A stretch of DNA of 64,000 bases, from positions 186,001-250,000 of the forward strand of contig JAUTXW010000955.1 of assembly GCA_030620095.1 (NCBI GenBank). The letters run 5' to 3'. The stretch comes from Kuschelorhynchus macadamiae (taxonomy: Eukaryota; Arthropoda; Insecta; Coleoptera; Curculionidae). Below the pieces are notes generated by a model. The model was not told where the DNA came from. It was given only the letters and a program-made list of their open reading frames with translations, and did no database searches. How positions within the stretch are numbered: position 1 is the first letter of the stretch; each line of letters starts with the position of its first letter. This document shows positions 33,645 through 45,200 of this stretch, piece after piece. A program made the translations under genes and the position numbers.

Positions 33645-34959
33645 ACCTCACAGTATAAGGTCGATCGTACGACGATGCCAATCCTAGCCAGGAACACCAA
33701 CGTTTATACCAATTTATTATACGGTGATATGTTTAAACATGATGCAATACAATTTTCATACAAATAATAGTAATGTATTTCCAGTATTCGCTTCTAAGCA
33801 GTATAAAGAAATTACTTTTATTGCAAAATAGTAAAATACAAACTAAAATATCCAAAGTATCAGATCAGATTTCACCAGTAACAAGAGTTTTAGTTAGCTT
33901 TGGCAATCCCGATCGACAACTCCACGTATTAGACCATCCCACTGTGGCATTAGATCTTTCATTGACAAGGGATCCTTATAGTAAAAAAGTATAATAGTCT
34001 ACAGTAAACATTGTTACAGGGTCACGTGACCGGCGTGACTTAAAAACCAATAGCGGGTCGTGAAACTGCAATAAATTTTAAAATTAAAGAAATTAATTTG
34101 ATAAAAAATATTTTTTAAGCGTCACTACTGCATGTGTTTTGATGTATTATTGTGTATTTGTTGATATAGCTCAAATCTTCTAATTATAGGTAGCCTTACT
34201 TCAAGAAGCAGCGTTCTAAAGGTGCGGTGACATTAGAAGAATATTAATTTTCTAAATATTTAATAAATAAGTTTTATTTACTTTATCTTGGACATTGCGA
34301 AACTAGGAGCTTTAGTTGATCTAACTATGGTGCGGCAATGTGAGTTTGTAAAAAAATGGTCGTTTAAGTTTGGAATTTTATTTTAATCACTAAGTAAACA
34401 GCAACATTTCCTTTTCCAGGAGACATATCTAATGGAAGATACCTTATTCACGTATTTTGGGTCACATGACGTATGGACCAATCCGGTTCAGTATAATAGA
34501 ACGTTATTTCGTCGGGGTCATATGAGAATCTTCAGAAGCAAAATAATACAAAAAAGACTCTGAGGTGATTTTTTTGCCGATTACAATAGTTTTTTCCTAT
34601 CAGAGAATTAAAATAATTATAGAATATACCTATACTATATTAAAATAATCGAAGGGCGTCTTACGCTCAAAAAAACGTACTGCGAATTCGAAAATCACTA
34701 GATTTTGGATGAAATCTGGGAAAATAATAAAGTTTCGGATGATTTCGCGCCTTTTTTTAATTTTCACTTGAGTTGGGCCTATTTTTTATATAAGTGTTGT
34801 CAGGTAAAGGAATTTAAATGGTGATTCTTTGGATATTAAAAGTAAAACTGGTTAGAATTTAAGATTTAGGATATTGAAAATTAAAAAAATCTTTAATTCT
34901 TTAAATTTTAGCTATTAACGTGGAAAAACAATCTATTCGTATCTAATAGCGCTCTTTTA
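33645..34959. other. No recognisable gene
   Basis: A 73-codon frame at 33773-33994 is open but matches nothing I recognise. The remainder is AT-rich. Confidence 0.35.
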
Positions 34960-36640
34960 CTTTCTTGGTTAAAAATTAAAGGTCATATGATAATGACGTG
35001 GTAACATTTTGGTAAAAATCCAATATGGCTAAACAAAATGGCGGTTTAATGAAATGTTAAAAAATATTACTAAGAAACTGCTTGTCCATTTTATCCAAAT
35101 GTTGCAGAAAAATTAAGTTTGACATGACCATCAACTGATGAGTTTTACTACAAATCCAAATTGGCGACCTAATAAAATATTGTGTGTCAAGGCAGAAAAC
35201 TACATTATCGATTATGTTCAAATTTTGCTCAAAAATCAAATATTATATAGGGATGAACTGGTAAAAATGACAAATTCAAAATGGGGGAACAAACGGTGGC
35301 CTAATTAAATGTTTAAAAATATCTGAAAAAAATACTTATCGGATTGATTGATCGATTGATGACATTCCCGTTTTAAATATTTATTACAAAAAATGTATGA
35401 ATTGCTCCCCTAATATCGGTTTTTAATCAAATCTGTATAAATATTAAAATTCGCTCGCATTCTAGGCATTCCTACTCTCATTTATGAAATATTTACTAAA
35501 AATGTATGGATTTTTATATTAGGATTTATTTATTTATTATTATGTTCATTTTTTTGACGCTATTTTTTTATGCAATCTTAAGTTGTTTTTTCACGCTGAT
35601 TTTTTTAAATATTTTATTAAGCCGCCATCTTCGATTCGTATTATTTTAAATATTAATAGTTTATTTATATATAATATTTGATTTATGAGAAAAACTGGAT
35701 AATCAGTTTTCAGTAATATTTTTTAACGTTTCACCACGCAGTCATTTTGTTCCGCCATATTGGATTTTTACCCAAATTTTACTATGTCGTTCTCCATAAG
35801 ACCCCTAATTTTTGGTACCAAAACTTGAGGTAAACCGGTAGTTTTTTAGCTAGGCCGCGAACTGACAGGACAGACAGAGAGACCGATGGATATGAGAAAA
35901 AACATGTTTTTGGGCATCAAGGATCTAGGAACGCTAAAATGTGAAGACATGTAAAATCTGGCAGGCTGATTTTTTTTCACGATTACAAACATTTTATTTG
36001 TTGCCATTTTGGTCCACCATGTTCAATTGGTACCGCAATTTTACCAGTCATCTCTTTACCATACTTAATTCTTGCACAAAATTTGAAATCAATCTAATAA
36101 GTATTTTTCCAGGATGATTTTTTAAATATTTTATTAAGCCGCCATGTCGTTTCGCCATTTTCTGTGCAATCCCAGGTAAATCCGATAAGTAGTTTTTTTA
36201 GTAATATTTTTTTAACAGTTCACTAGGACGCTATTTTGTTTTGCCATATTGGATTTTTACCAAAATGTTGGCATTCAAATCGGATAAGTATTCTAAAAAA
36301 CCTAATAGGGTGGCTTTTTCACGATTACAATACTTTCTTTTTACGAGGGAAGTAAAAGTTAAGAAACTACTTATCAAACGGTCCTCAAAATTTTTACAAG
36401 AATGAACAGTAATATAGAGAATAACTGGTGTGAAGCCAACATGGCGGAACAAAATGGCCGGCTTATGAAATGTTTAACAATTTAGTACCAAAAAATTACT
36501 TATCGATTTGACTTGAAATTTTGCACAAAAATCAAGCGTGAAATATAGATCAAGTGGTAAAATTTAAGAGCCACTTCTGTGTCAAAACAAAATGGGGGCC
36601 CATTCAAATGTTTAAATATTTGGTAAAATTTCATTAATTA
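34960..36640. repeat. Cluster of dispersed repeat X copies in both orientations
   Basis: Forward sub-units with CCAATATGGCTAAACAAAATGG occur at 34970-35330 and GCCAACATGGCGGAACAAAA at 36340-36640. Reverse sub-units (TTCCGCCATATTGGATTTTTACC types) lie at 35560-35970 and 35990-36340. The reverse copy at 35840-35970 carries the GACAGACAGAGAGACCGA tract and the AAACATGTTTTTGGGCATC word. Forward and reverse copies juxtapose, so the cluster can fold on itself. Confidence 0.6.
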
Positions 36641-37015
36641 AAATAAAACCTTTCATGGCGAAAAATAATAATTGACATGATTTATTTTTTGTAGGCTATG
36701 TAAATAAAGTTATAAAAAGAAAGTAATAATATTATTATAAAAATGAATTAAAAACAAATTTAAACAACTATGTAAATTCGCCTTTGCCCACAACTTAAAT
36801 CGTAAAGAATTCCAGTTCACAAAGATAAAACATTTTATGAATGCACATAGTTGTTTGATTCTAACTAAAAAAAATGTGTATAGAGTTATTACAAAATAAA
36901 TAATATGCATATATAAACTGACTTATATATACATAGTGGAATTTTGTACGAGGGAAATTCTGGATAAAAGAGAATTTACCTTTTTTTTTTCTTTATTTGG
37001 AATACCGGCTCCCTA
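36641..37015. other. No gene; repeat X terminal word
   Basis: Contains TACGAGGGAAATTCTGGATA and AATTTACC (36947-36980), the recurrent end of repeat X. Otherwise nothing. Confidence 0.4.
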
Positions 37016-37680
37016 TACAGGGTGTCTCACGACGAAATGCGGCAATTTCTCAAAAAGTAGCCTTTAGAAAAATTTGAAATTTTGGCAGCTAACTAAAGTC
37101 GATGGGGCAACTCGCGCAAAATATTTTCAAGATGGCGGCATTTCCTGTTATACCGGAAGTAGACGTCAACTTTCTTATTTTAAATGGAACACCCTGTATA
37201 TAATAAAATTTTTGGATTCCCCGAAAAATTCTAGGTATATTTCATGTATAATATCCTATACCTAAGTTCAAATGTTTTTGAGATATTTTGAATTTTATGT
37301 AAAAAATGACGTTTGCGGGTCTAGACATAACTGTAACTATCTGCTTATCGAAGTCTCTTTTATTCATTTGCGGTTGGCTTACTTGTCCAAAAGGGTACAC
37401 TTTAGTGGCCTGTGCTGATATGTTTATAATAAATAAATATAAGGTGATCAAAAAATGACATTATAAATATACTTTAAAAAATCGTTAATAGTTACTTTTT
37501 CCAAAAGGAAACTAAATAATACCAGACGGCTTCTAAGTTTTCTTGTTAGGTGGCCATGACGGGGAGGCCTAGCGAGAACAAAACCAGTTGGTTACTATAG
37601 AAACGTAATATTTGTTGTCGTTTGACAATTACCTACTAAAATATTATTTATTTATTATAGTAATTATTAAACTAATAATC

Positions 37681-37881
37681 ATGCCGGGGCGATTAAATTA
37701 CACACACGAGGATTATTTGAATTTGTTTATTATCTATGAGGAATCTAACAGAGTTTTAACAAGAACATGCCAGATATTTGCTGATAGATATCCAGATAAA
37801 CAGAAACCGTCACCGAACAGCCTTAAACAAATGTTGGAAAACTATAAAAAATTTGAAACCGTGAAGACAAAAATTAATTAA
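37681..37881 (+). CDS. Short open frame: duplicate helix-turn-helix domain in element B left repeat
   Basis: 66 codons from ATG, MPGRLNYTHEDYLNLFIIYE through CQIFADRYPDKQKPSP to a stop. It is the inverted duplicate of the transposase DNA-binding domain (right copy 39150-39349, about 94% identical by eye), with an intact start codon, unlike the right copy, whose start is separated by the insertion. It could encode a DNA-binding domain without catalytic part; whether it is made is unknown. Confidence 0.55.
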   Translation: MPGRLNYTHEDYLNLFIIYEESNRVLTRTCQIFADRYPDKQKPSPNSLKQMLENYKKFETVKTKIN

Positions 37882-37926
37882 AGAAAGCCTATTCCCATTA
37901 TAGTCTAGTCTACACAAGAGCACAAC

Positions 37927-39349
37927 TTATTTTTTCAATAAATGTTGAAAATGTCCACCTTGTACTTCCAAACATTTTTCGCATCTCCGAATAAATCCCT
38001 CGTGGGTGGCCGCTCTAATTGAAGCTGGAGATAAACTTTCGAACGCGTCCCTTACCCTTGCCATACAGTCCTTTACTGGATTAAAATAAACGATTTCTTT
38101 TATCGTTCACTATATAAAATAGTCTAAGACTGTCAGATCGGGGGAACGAGGAGGCCACAGGAAAGGTCCATTGTTGGCAATCCACTTGTCGTAAAACGTA
38201 GCTTGTAAAAAGTTAGTAACTGCAGCGGTTCTATGTAGTGGGGCGCCAACGTATTGGTAGAAAATTTGACTATGTTCTGCCAAAGGTAAATTACTTAAAC
38301 ATTCGTTGTCCAACTTTTCAAGAATATTCAGATATCTTTCTCCTACAAAAGTTTATAGACATAATTTTACGGAAAGAAATGCTTTGATAATATTCATCGA
38401 TTTATTGATTTAAGAAGAAACAAAATACATCAAAATTCAATTAATTTAATCTGAAGAGTGCCCAATAAAAAAAAAGAAGGTTTAGTATTTTATGACTTTC
38501 TAAAGTATCCTTTAGATATGATGGGTTACGGTATGTGGACCAGTATTTGTATGAAGTAGTGTAGTGTGAATTGTATAAATAATTTAATTTAATTTATTTA
38601 TGTAATAAGATTTACTAAATGATTTATCTAAGTTTGGATTGACACTAAATTGATAAATTCTAATATTACCTAAATGGATTATTTTTCATTAAAAAAGTCC
38701 TTGTGCCTAGGCAAACTTACCATTCAAATATTCTTCGTAAAAATTCAGTTTTATTATTCCATCGTTCCTTACTGCACAAAATAAATTAAATATCTTACTG
38801 CATAAGGATTCGAATCACTCCAAAAATGGGAATTGTGTCTATTGAAAAGGCCAGTTTAAGTAAATTTTCCTTTATCGGTCCAAATTATATTGTCCAAAAA
38901 TCTACGGTTATCTTGTACCAGTGTTAAAATATACTTGCAAAACTGTACTCTTTTTAGCAAATCGGTGTCTTTTAGATGTTGAACCAATGATATTAAATAA
39001 GGTTGGAAGTTATGTTTTAACAGAATACTATGCACTGAGTTCCTCGAGATTCGCGATTGTCTTGCCACATTTCTTAGGAATGTCATTGGATATGCTGCAA
39101 AATATCCCAGAATTGCAATCTCGATATTTTCATTATCAACAATGGGCTTCCTTTTATTAATTTTTGTCTTGACGTTTCCAAAATTTTTATACTTTTCCAA
39201 CATTTGTTTAAAGCTGTTCGGTGACGGTTTCTGTTTATCTGGATATCTATCAGCAAATATCTGGCATGTTCTTGTTAAAACTCTGTTAGTTCCCCATAGA
39301 TAATAAACAAATTCAAATAATCCTCGTGTGTGTAATTTAATAGCTCCGG
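37927..39349 (-). pseudogene. Element B transposase, broken, with one intron
   Basis: The HTH domain (39349-39150) leads to RKPIVDNENIEIAILGYFA and D1 in IIWTDKGKFT (consensus DE altered to DK). Next come HNSHFWSDSNPYAV and EEYLNG, then an apparent intron 38343-38720 (GTAAGT donor, TTTTGTAG acceptor). The next exon starts ERYLNILE. In QIFYQYVGAPLHR the second catalytic aspartate is a valine. D3 is in SPDLTVLDYFI; 41 residues separate positions two and three. After two stops the C-terminus continues CMARVRDAFESLSPASIRAA and ends at 37927. The start codon lies across the insertion at 41865-41867. Inactive. Confidence 0.78.
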
Positions 39350-41860
39350 TACAACTTCCTTTTTTTATTTTTTTTTTTATTCTATTTATTTTTTTTAGGT
39401 TGTTTTACTCGGTGCTCAGATTCTTTTATTACGGGGGCGTTAGGGCGTGAGTTAAAATAATTTAAACAATATTGTGGGCGCCAGGCCTAGAGTGGCCAAA
39501 GAGGTTGAGCAGAAAAGAAAAAACAAGATAGATACTAATGTACGCTAAGACACAATACTTAAGTTAACTTGTAATGTAGCTTCCCAAAACCTTCTAATTC
39601 CTGCAATGGGCAGATTATAAATAAAAGAATGAAATACTAATGCAAGGAAATTTATTGTAAATTGTATATAAAATATAAGTATAAATATCACAGTGGTATT
39701 AAATGTTGTTCAACACAATCAACAGTAACAATCAAATCACCACATATGAGGTAAAACGATAACTACATTATTATCTTTAAGTTTAATATCTTGAAAGTAC
39801 TGAAAAATTTTGATACATAAATTTACCATAAAAGTTAAATGAACTACCAGTAATTAAGTATTTTGATTATTAAAATTTAAATTATGCAAAACTGATTAGG
39901 TGGAAAGATTGGAGTGAATATTTTAAGTATTAAAATTTTAAATTAAGTAAAATGATTAGATGGATAATTGAAAAGAAAGAGAGAGGGCAAGGATACAACC
40001 TTGAATTAAATTTTATTTTCTTAATTAAGTTTTATATTTGTTACCAAATATTGTTGAAAGAGCATAGCATGAATGTTGCAAAAACCAGATTTAATAAATA
40101 TTATTTTATAAAAACCTCATATGAGAGATGCAAATATTAGTATCCTATACCGACATTGGCTGAAAATCACCGATAATAAGAAGATGGGCTGTAATGCAAA
40201 ATATATTCAAACAATCATAAAACTATAACAGGTGGCTGAAAATCACAGGTAATTTTAAGAAGTACTGCCCATTACAAAAAACTTAACACTTATGACACTA
40301 AGACATGGGTACCCAATATACACTCAACATACCTAATATAACTAATACTACAAAAAACATAAAGTCTCTTACTACCTATAAGCTATGAGCACTTACAAAG
40401 CAATTATTTGAAAGAAAATAATAAGAGTGTTTTACAAAACTCAAATTTAATAAAATAAGCTAGAAGATGCAATGAATTCTTTACTCAAAATCAACTAATT
40501 AAATAAAATACAACAAAGTAATACTTTGGAGAGTTATAGGTACCGAAATTAGAATAAAAGTTTATAGTTACTATTTGCAAATGAATTCATGAGAAACTAT
40601 TTAGAATTAAATTGGTTAATGACTTAAAGTGACTTTATAAAGGTAATTATAGTGCGAGAAGGCTGAATAATTGAAAAATTAGCAACAAAAGATCAAATTT
40701 CTAATGTACGCTCAGGGTAAGTAGAACACCAGTAGTGTAAAGCTACCTTTTATAAGCTAAACAAGGAAAGGTACTTATCTTTAGACTCGGTGTTGGGTTG
40801 GTTCCCTAAATGAAGACTTTCCTCAACGCTTCACAGCAGCGGTTAGCCTATAAGCTCAACCAAAAGGAGGTGGTCCTCTAGACGAGCAGACTGCAACGGA
40901 GGCCCCAAAACAGCACAGGCCAACAAGGAAAACTTCAAATGCCCCGTTCCAGCTACGCCACGGTAGTCCAATCAGAATCTAATTTTCCAACTTCCTGCCT
41001 GATGTCCCTAAGTTGACCTGCCTAAGCCACTGTTCTTCCCACAATAAAAGAGTGATGTTGATTTTATTGTGATTGCGGTATTAATTAAAATATGCTCCTG
41101 CTGTAGGTCAAAAGGTCCTTGTAGTAGGATAAAACTTCTTGCAGTACGTTAAAAGCCTGAAAAGATAGAGAAATGTGCTGAGTACCAACCCACGTGGCGA
41201 CTATTCCATGAACCATCTCCCTAGCAAGATTTTCTAATAATTTTGAATGACTAATTACCTGATGTTATGGCTTTGAGTAGTCTTGAAGTGCTTTCCAATC
41301 CCAATTAAGGCTTCATAGAATTCGCCGATCAGTAAGAGTAGAACTTCTTACACGTCGTGTAAAATGGCGGCACAAAAAAACTATGAGAACTAACACTTCA
41401 TTATTATTCTGCAAAGAGGTAGTAAGAGAGGATCTCTTTGTTCGGTCCAAAGGTTTTATAGTCCTAACATAGCGAAAAAAATGATGTATCCTGTTGCGGT
41501 ACATGGTACCAACCTAGTACTCTCGATGACAGAAACCCTCGACAGACATTAAAAAAATCACTTTATCATCCCGAAAAGTCTCAAAACATCTCCCTTTGCT
41601 ACGGAACACCACCACCGATCACCACTAACGAGACAAAATCAGCTGATATAACCTCAGACTTTGAAACCCCTGACATAATTTGAAAATAAAACATAGGGTG
41701 TAACGGGTTGCCTGCAGTAAGGTGTCGCCAAACAACGATCTCGGATTTTATTAATATTTGATTGTCTTAAAAGAAACAAAATATCAGATATTTTGTGAAT
41801 AAATAGGTGATAATTAAGAACTTGACCGTTGTAATAATCATTTTCGAAATGATTGTTACA
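39350..41860. mobile_element. Unidentified 2.5-kb insertion flanked by CCGG
   Basis: Interrupts element B exactly after ATG-CCGG of the transposase. CCGG is present on both sides (39346-39349 and 41861-41864), as expected for a 4-bp target duplication. The insert begins TACAACTTCC and ends GATTGTTACA. Near the right end (41831-41859) is a nearly perfect 29-bp palindrome (GTAATAATCATTTTCGAAAT and its complement). No ORF of note, no LTR pair and no recognised domain. It has long A/T runs near the left end. Confidence 0.7.
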
Positions 41861-42651
41861 CCGGCATGATTATTAGTTTAATAATTACTATAATAAATAA
41901 ATAATATTTTAGTAAGTAATTGTCAAACGACAATAAATATTACGTTTTTATAGTATCCAATTGGTTTTGTTCGTCCCAGGCCTTCCTATCATGGCCAACT
42001 AACAAGAAAACTTAGAAGCCGTCTGGTATTATTAGAATAAAAAATGTTATATCGTCAATAATTAAAAAGCTACAAATTTTTGGAATAGACAATTTTATAC
42101 AAAGTCACCCTTATTTTAAGTGTTAAATAAGATAAAATTATAAAAATTGGGGGTTTCAGTTTGAAAAAAGTAACTTTTAACGATTTTTTAAGGTATATTT
42201 ATAATGTCAGTTTTTGATCACCCTATATTTATTTATTATAAAAATATCAGCACAGGCCATTAAAGTGGATCTCTTTTGGACAAGGAAGCCACCCGCAAAT
42301 AAATAATAGAGACATCGATAAGCAGATATTTATAGTTATGTCTAGACCTGCAAACGTAATTTTTTACACAAAATTCAAAATATCTCAAAAACAGTTTCAC
42401 TTAGGTATAGGATATTATACATAAAATACACCTAGAATTTTTCGAGGAATCCAAAAATTCGATAATATACAGAGTATTCTATTTAAAAAAAAAAGTTGAC
42501 GTCTTCCGGTATAACCGGAAGTGCAGTCATCTTGAAAATATTTTGCACGAATTGCCCCCATCGACTTTAGTTAGCTGTCAAAATTTCAAATTTTTCCAAA
42601 GCCTACTTTCTGAGAAATCGATCGCCGCAGTTCGTCGTGGGACACCCTGTA

Positions 42652-42995
42652 AAAAATAAAATTTTGTTTACATTAGTATGTTTTATGGTTTCTATTCCTG
42701 TATTAATAAACTAGTTCTAAACAATATGGTTTTTGTTTTTTCTTAATAATGTATACTAATACAATAATTTGTTTTAAAATTTTTTGATTGAAAACTTACA
42801 CATAAAAGAAAAAAATAAAAAAAACAATAATTTAAAATAATAAGAACAATAATACTCATAATTCAAAATTATAAATCCATTTAAGTTACAATAAACATAT
42901 TAAAAAAGTTACATAGGGACTCAATCAAAACCATATTTTCTGTTGCACACTGTAACGAATTTCTAGATAATTCAATATACCACTTTACATATATT
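42652..42995. other. No recognisable feature
   Basis: AT-rich, nothing supported. Confidence 0.35.
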
Positions 42996-42999
42996 TTAA

Positions 43000-43195
43000 G
43001 GCCTTCGATAAAGTAAAATGGTCTCAGCTTTGGACGGTCTTATAGGTAATTGGGGTTCCATAACACATAATAAACCTAACAGTTAGTCTGTACCAGCGCT
43101 CCTGGGCGCTCGTCAAGATCAATGGAATACACTCTGATAAATTTAAAGATCAATGGAATACCTCTGATAAATTAAAACCTCGATGAGCCAGAAAA
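43000..43195 (+). pseudogene. Small LINE RT fragment
   Basis: Reads KAFDKVKWSQLWTVL, then IGVP.HIINLTVSLYQRS and VKINGIHSDKF. This is the region between RT motifs A and B of CR1/RTE-type LINEs. A 33-bp segment (GATCAATGGAATAC..CTCTGATAAATT) is tandemly duplicated at 43119-43180. Confidence 0.6.
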
Positions 43196-43499
43196 AAAAT
43201 GCTATGCTTTTTAAAAAGTATTTGTTAGTTGATATTTAAAAAAAATCGTTTCAAAATTAATTGATATAGTCAAAAGCAGTGTTATCGTGCGGGTCATACG
43301 ATTTATCAAAGACAAACTTTTTAAGTTTATTTTTCTTTTATTACGTGTAAACATATCCTACGCATAAAATCCGGAAGATGAATTAGATAGACCTATGATA
43401 TTTTCATATGAAAAAAGAGGATAAACATATAAATACCAGCAGTTGCAAAAATCTTTGAGCGATGTCACTTCAAAGTCAGATTGACAAGTCAGTGACAAA
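43196..43499. other. Upstream region of element D
   Basis: No gene. No inverted terminal repeat matching 44990-45190 could be established by eye. Confidence 0.35.
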
Positions 43500-44760
43500 A
43501 TGAGTAATAGAAAACTATTTTGGGGTTTTTTGCATCCACAAGCGAAAAAAATTGTATTAAATCTAATAAAATATTACGTAAATGAAAATTCACCGGCCAA
43601 TATCCAGAAGACAGTAGCAAAAGCTCTGGGAATCGGTATAAGGACTGTGCAGAAAATTGTGCATGAAAAAAAGTATAATTTACTACCGATGAAGATTAAG
43701 AAATGTACACGAAAAAAGTCAAAGACAGAAGACTTAAGTGACAATCTAAAAACGAATGTTCGTAATGCAATTTAAAAAACAGAGGCATATTGGAAATTGG
43801 ACTAAAATCGTTATCAAAATTGTTGGGTTTTCGATATAAAAAGGACTGTAATCGAAGGTTTTTATGCGAGTTGCCACATATAGCAAGTCAGCGTATCCAG
43901 TTTTTAAAGAAATACACGGAAAATGTTAATCCAAAATTTAGAAAACTGGTATTTTTAGACTGGACTTGGATATTTTCTAATGGAAGTGGTTCGAAATCTG
44001 GGCAGGACGAGTATGTAAAAAGTGTCAAGAGAAAAAAAGGAATGTTGGACGGGAAAACGGTTCATCATTTTGCACGCAGGTTCTTCAACAGGATTTCTCC
44101 CAGGTGCAAGTTTACTGTTTTTTTCAACATCCAAAAGTATGGACTACCATGATAATATGAACTGTGAATTGTTTGAAAAGTGGTTAAAAGAACAACTGAT
44201 TCCAAATTTAGATGCTCCATCTTTAATCATTCTGGAAAATGCATCTTATCATTCAAGAATCTTAAATAAGCAACCTACTTCATCCTCGAAGAAAACTGAT
44301 ATTTATGACTGGCTAATAAAACAAAAACAAAATCCTTTACCCAATATGTTGAAACTAGAACTTCTTTTAATGGCAACAATATATGCCGTAGATGAAATAT
44401 TACGGGAAAATGGACATGAGGTTTTACGACTGCCGCCATACCATTGCCAGTTTAACGCAATAGAATTAATATGGGCTGGGGCAAAATCATATTACGAAAA
44501 ACACGTAAACGATGGTCTTACATCAGATGAAGAGAAAATTGTATGGCAAGATTCATTAAATTATATTACGCAGGAGTACTGGAAGAAATCTGTGGAACAT
44601 AACGGAGAAATTAATATGGGATTGGAGGAATCGAGAACGAGTTCTAGATGTCGAAATAGCACCAATAATCATTGCGCCATTTGAGGACGACTCAGAAGAT
44701 GAGGACTTTTTAAGTGATGATTATTTATTATATTTAGTATATAATATTAAAAAGTTTCTG
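43500..44760 (+). pseudogene. IS630/Tc1-type transposase (element D), broken
   Basis: Three successive frames form one protein. HTH part: MSNRKLFWGFLHPQAKKI, VAKALGIGIRTVQKIVHEK (43500-43775). Catalytic part 1: FRKLVFLDWTWIFSNGSGSK, where D1 is present but the usual LDETW is LDWTW. Catalytic part 2: DYHDNMNCELFEKWLKEQL, then LIILENASYHSR, in which the expected aspartate is glutamate. Third residue: E in NAIELIWAGAK, with 75 residues between positions two and three. The acidic C-terminus (EDDSEDEDFLSDD) is reached in another frame. The long spacing separates it from the mariner relatives elsewhere in the window. I cannot name its subfamily. Two frame changes plus the D-to-E change indicate inactivity. 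Confidence 0.75.
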
Positions 44761-44765
44761 AAGGA

Positions 44766-44985
44766 TTATATTAGTCTTTGACGTGTATAAATCATAAATT
44801 GCGTTATAAATATCCATTTTTGCATTGTAACTGTCTTTTGTCTTTGGATTTTTTCGCGAACATTTCCTAATCTTCTTCGAAAGTAAATTATGTTTTTTTT
44901 TTCATGCACAAGTTTCTGTACATTCCTTATACCGAATCTCAGAGCTTTTGACACTGGCTCCTGGATATTAGCCCCTGAATTTTAA
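44766..44985 (-). pseudogene. Inverted duplicate of element D helix-turn-helix region
   Basis: The minus strand reads VSKALRFGIRNVQKLVHEKK, matching VAKALGIGIRTVQKIVHEKK of the transposase. DNA identity is roughly 75-80% by eye over 43590-43775. It lies immediately after the transposase C-terminus in inverse orientation, so element D also carries an inverted copy of its DNA-binding domain. Confidence 0.75.
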
Positions 44986-45200
44986 TTTAAAACTTTTTTA
45001 TTAGATTTGACACCATTTTTTTGCTTATTTTTTAGTACATTTGTAATTTTGTAGGCAATAAATAAATAATTATAGAATACTTGTTTCAATTTTAAAGCGT
45101 GTTTAAAATGAGTAAATTTTTTTATTAATTATAAGGCAAAATTTGATATATAAAAAAATCCGGAAATACCAGAAACTCGGGACTAACGCAAAATACAGAC
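44986..45200. other. No recognisable feature
   Basis: AT-rich; possibly the outer end of element D, but no matching left end was found. Confidence 0.35.

Larger units (their letters stand above)
37016..42651 (-). mobile_element. Mariner-like element B with ~0.9-kb inverted repeats, split by a 2.5-kb insertion
   Basis: TA then CAGGGTGTCTCACGACGAA at 37016. The right end is TTCGTCGTGGGACACCCTG then TA at 42650-42651. The left repeat extends to about 37890. The right repeat is in two blocks, 41861-42651 and about 39150-39349, separated by the insertion 39350-41860. Without the insertion the element would be about 3.1 kb. The inverted repeats run through the N-terminal coding region of the transposase. 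A second inward GGAACACCCTGTATA word lies at 37187-37201. Confidence 0.85.

Noticed and set aside
39470..39500. TGGCGCCCACAATATTG on the minus strand as an LTR-element primer-binding site
   Set aside because: No flanking LTR pair and no gag or pol remains in the 2.5-kb insertion.
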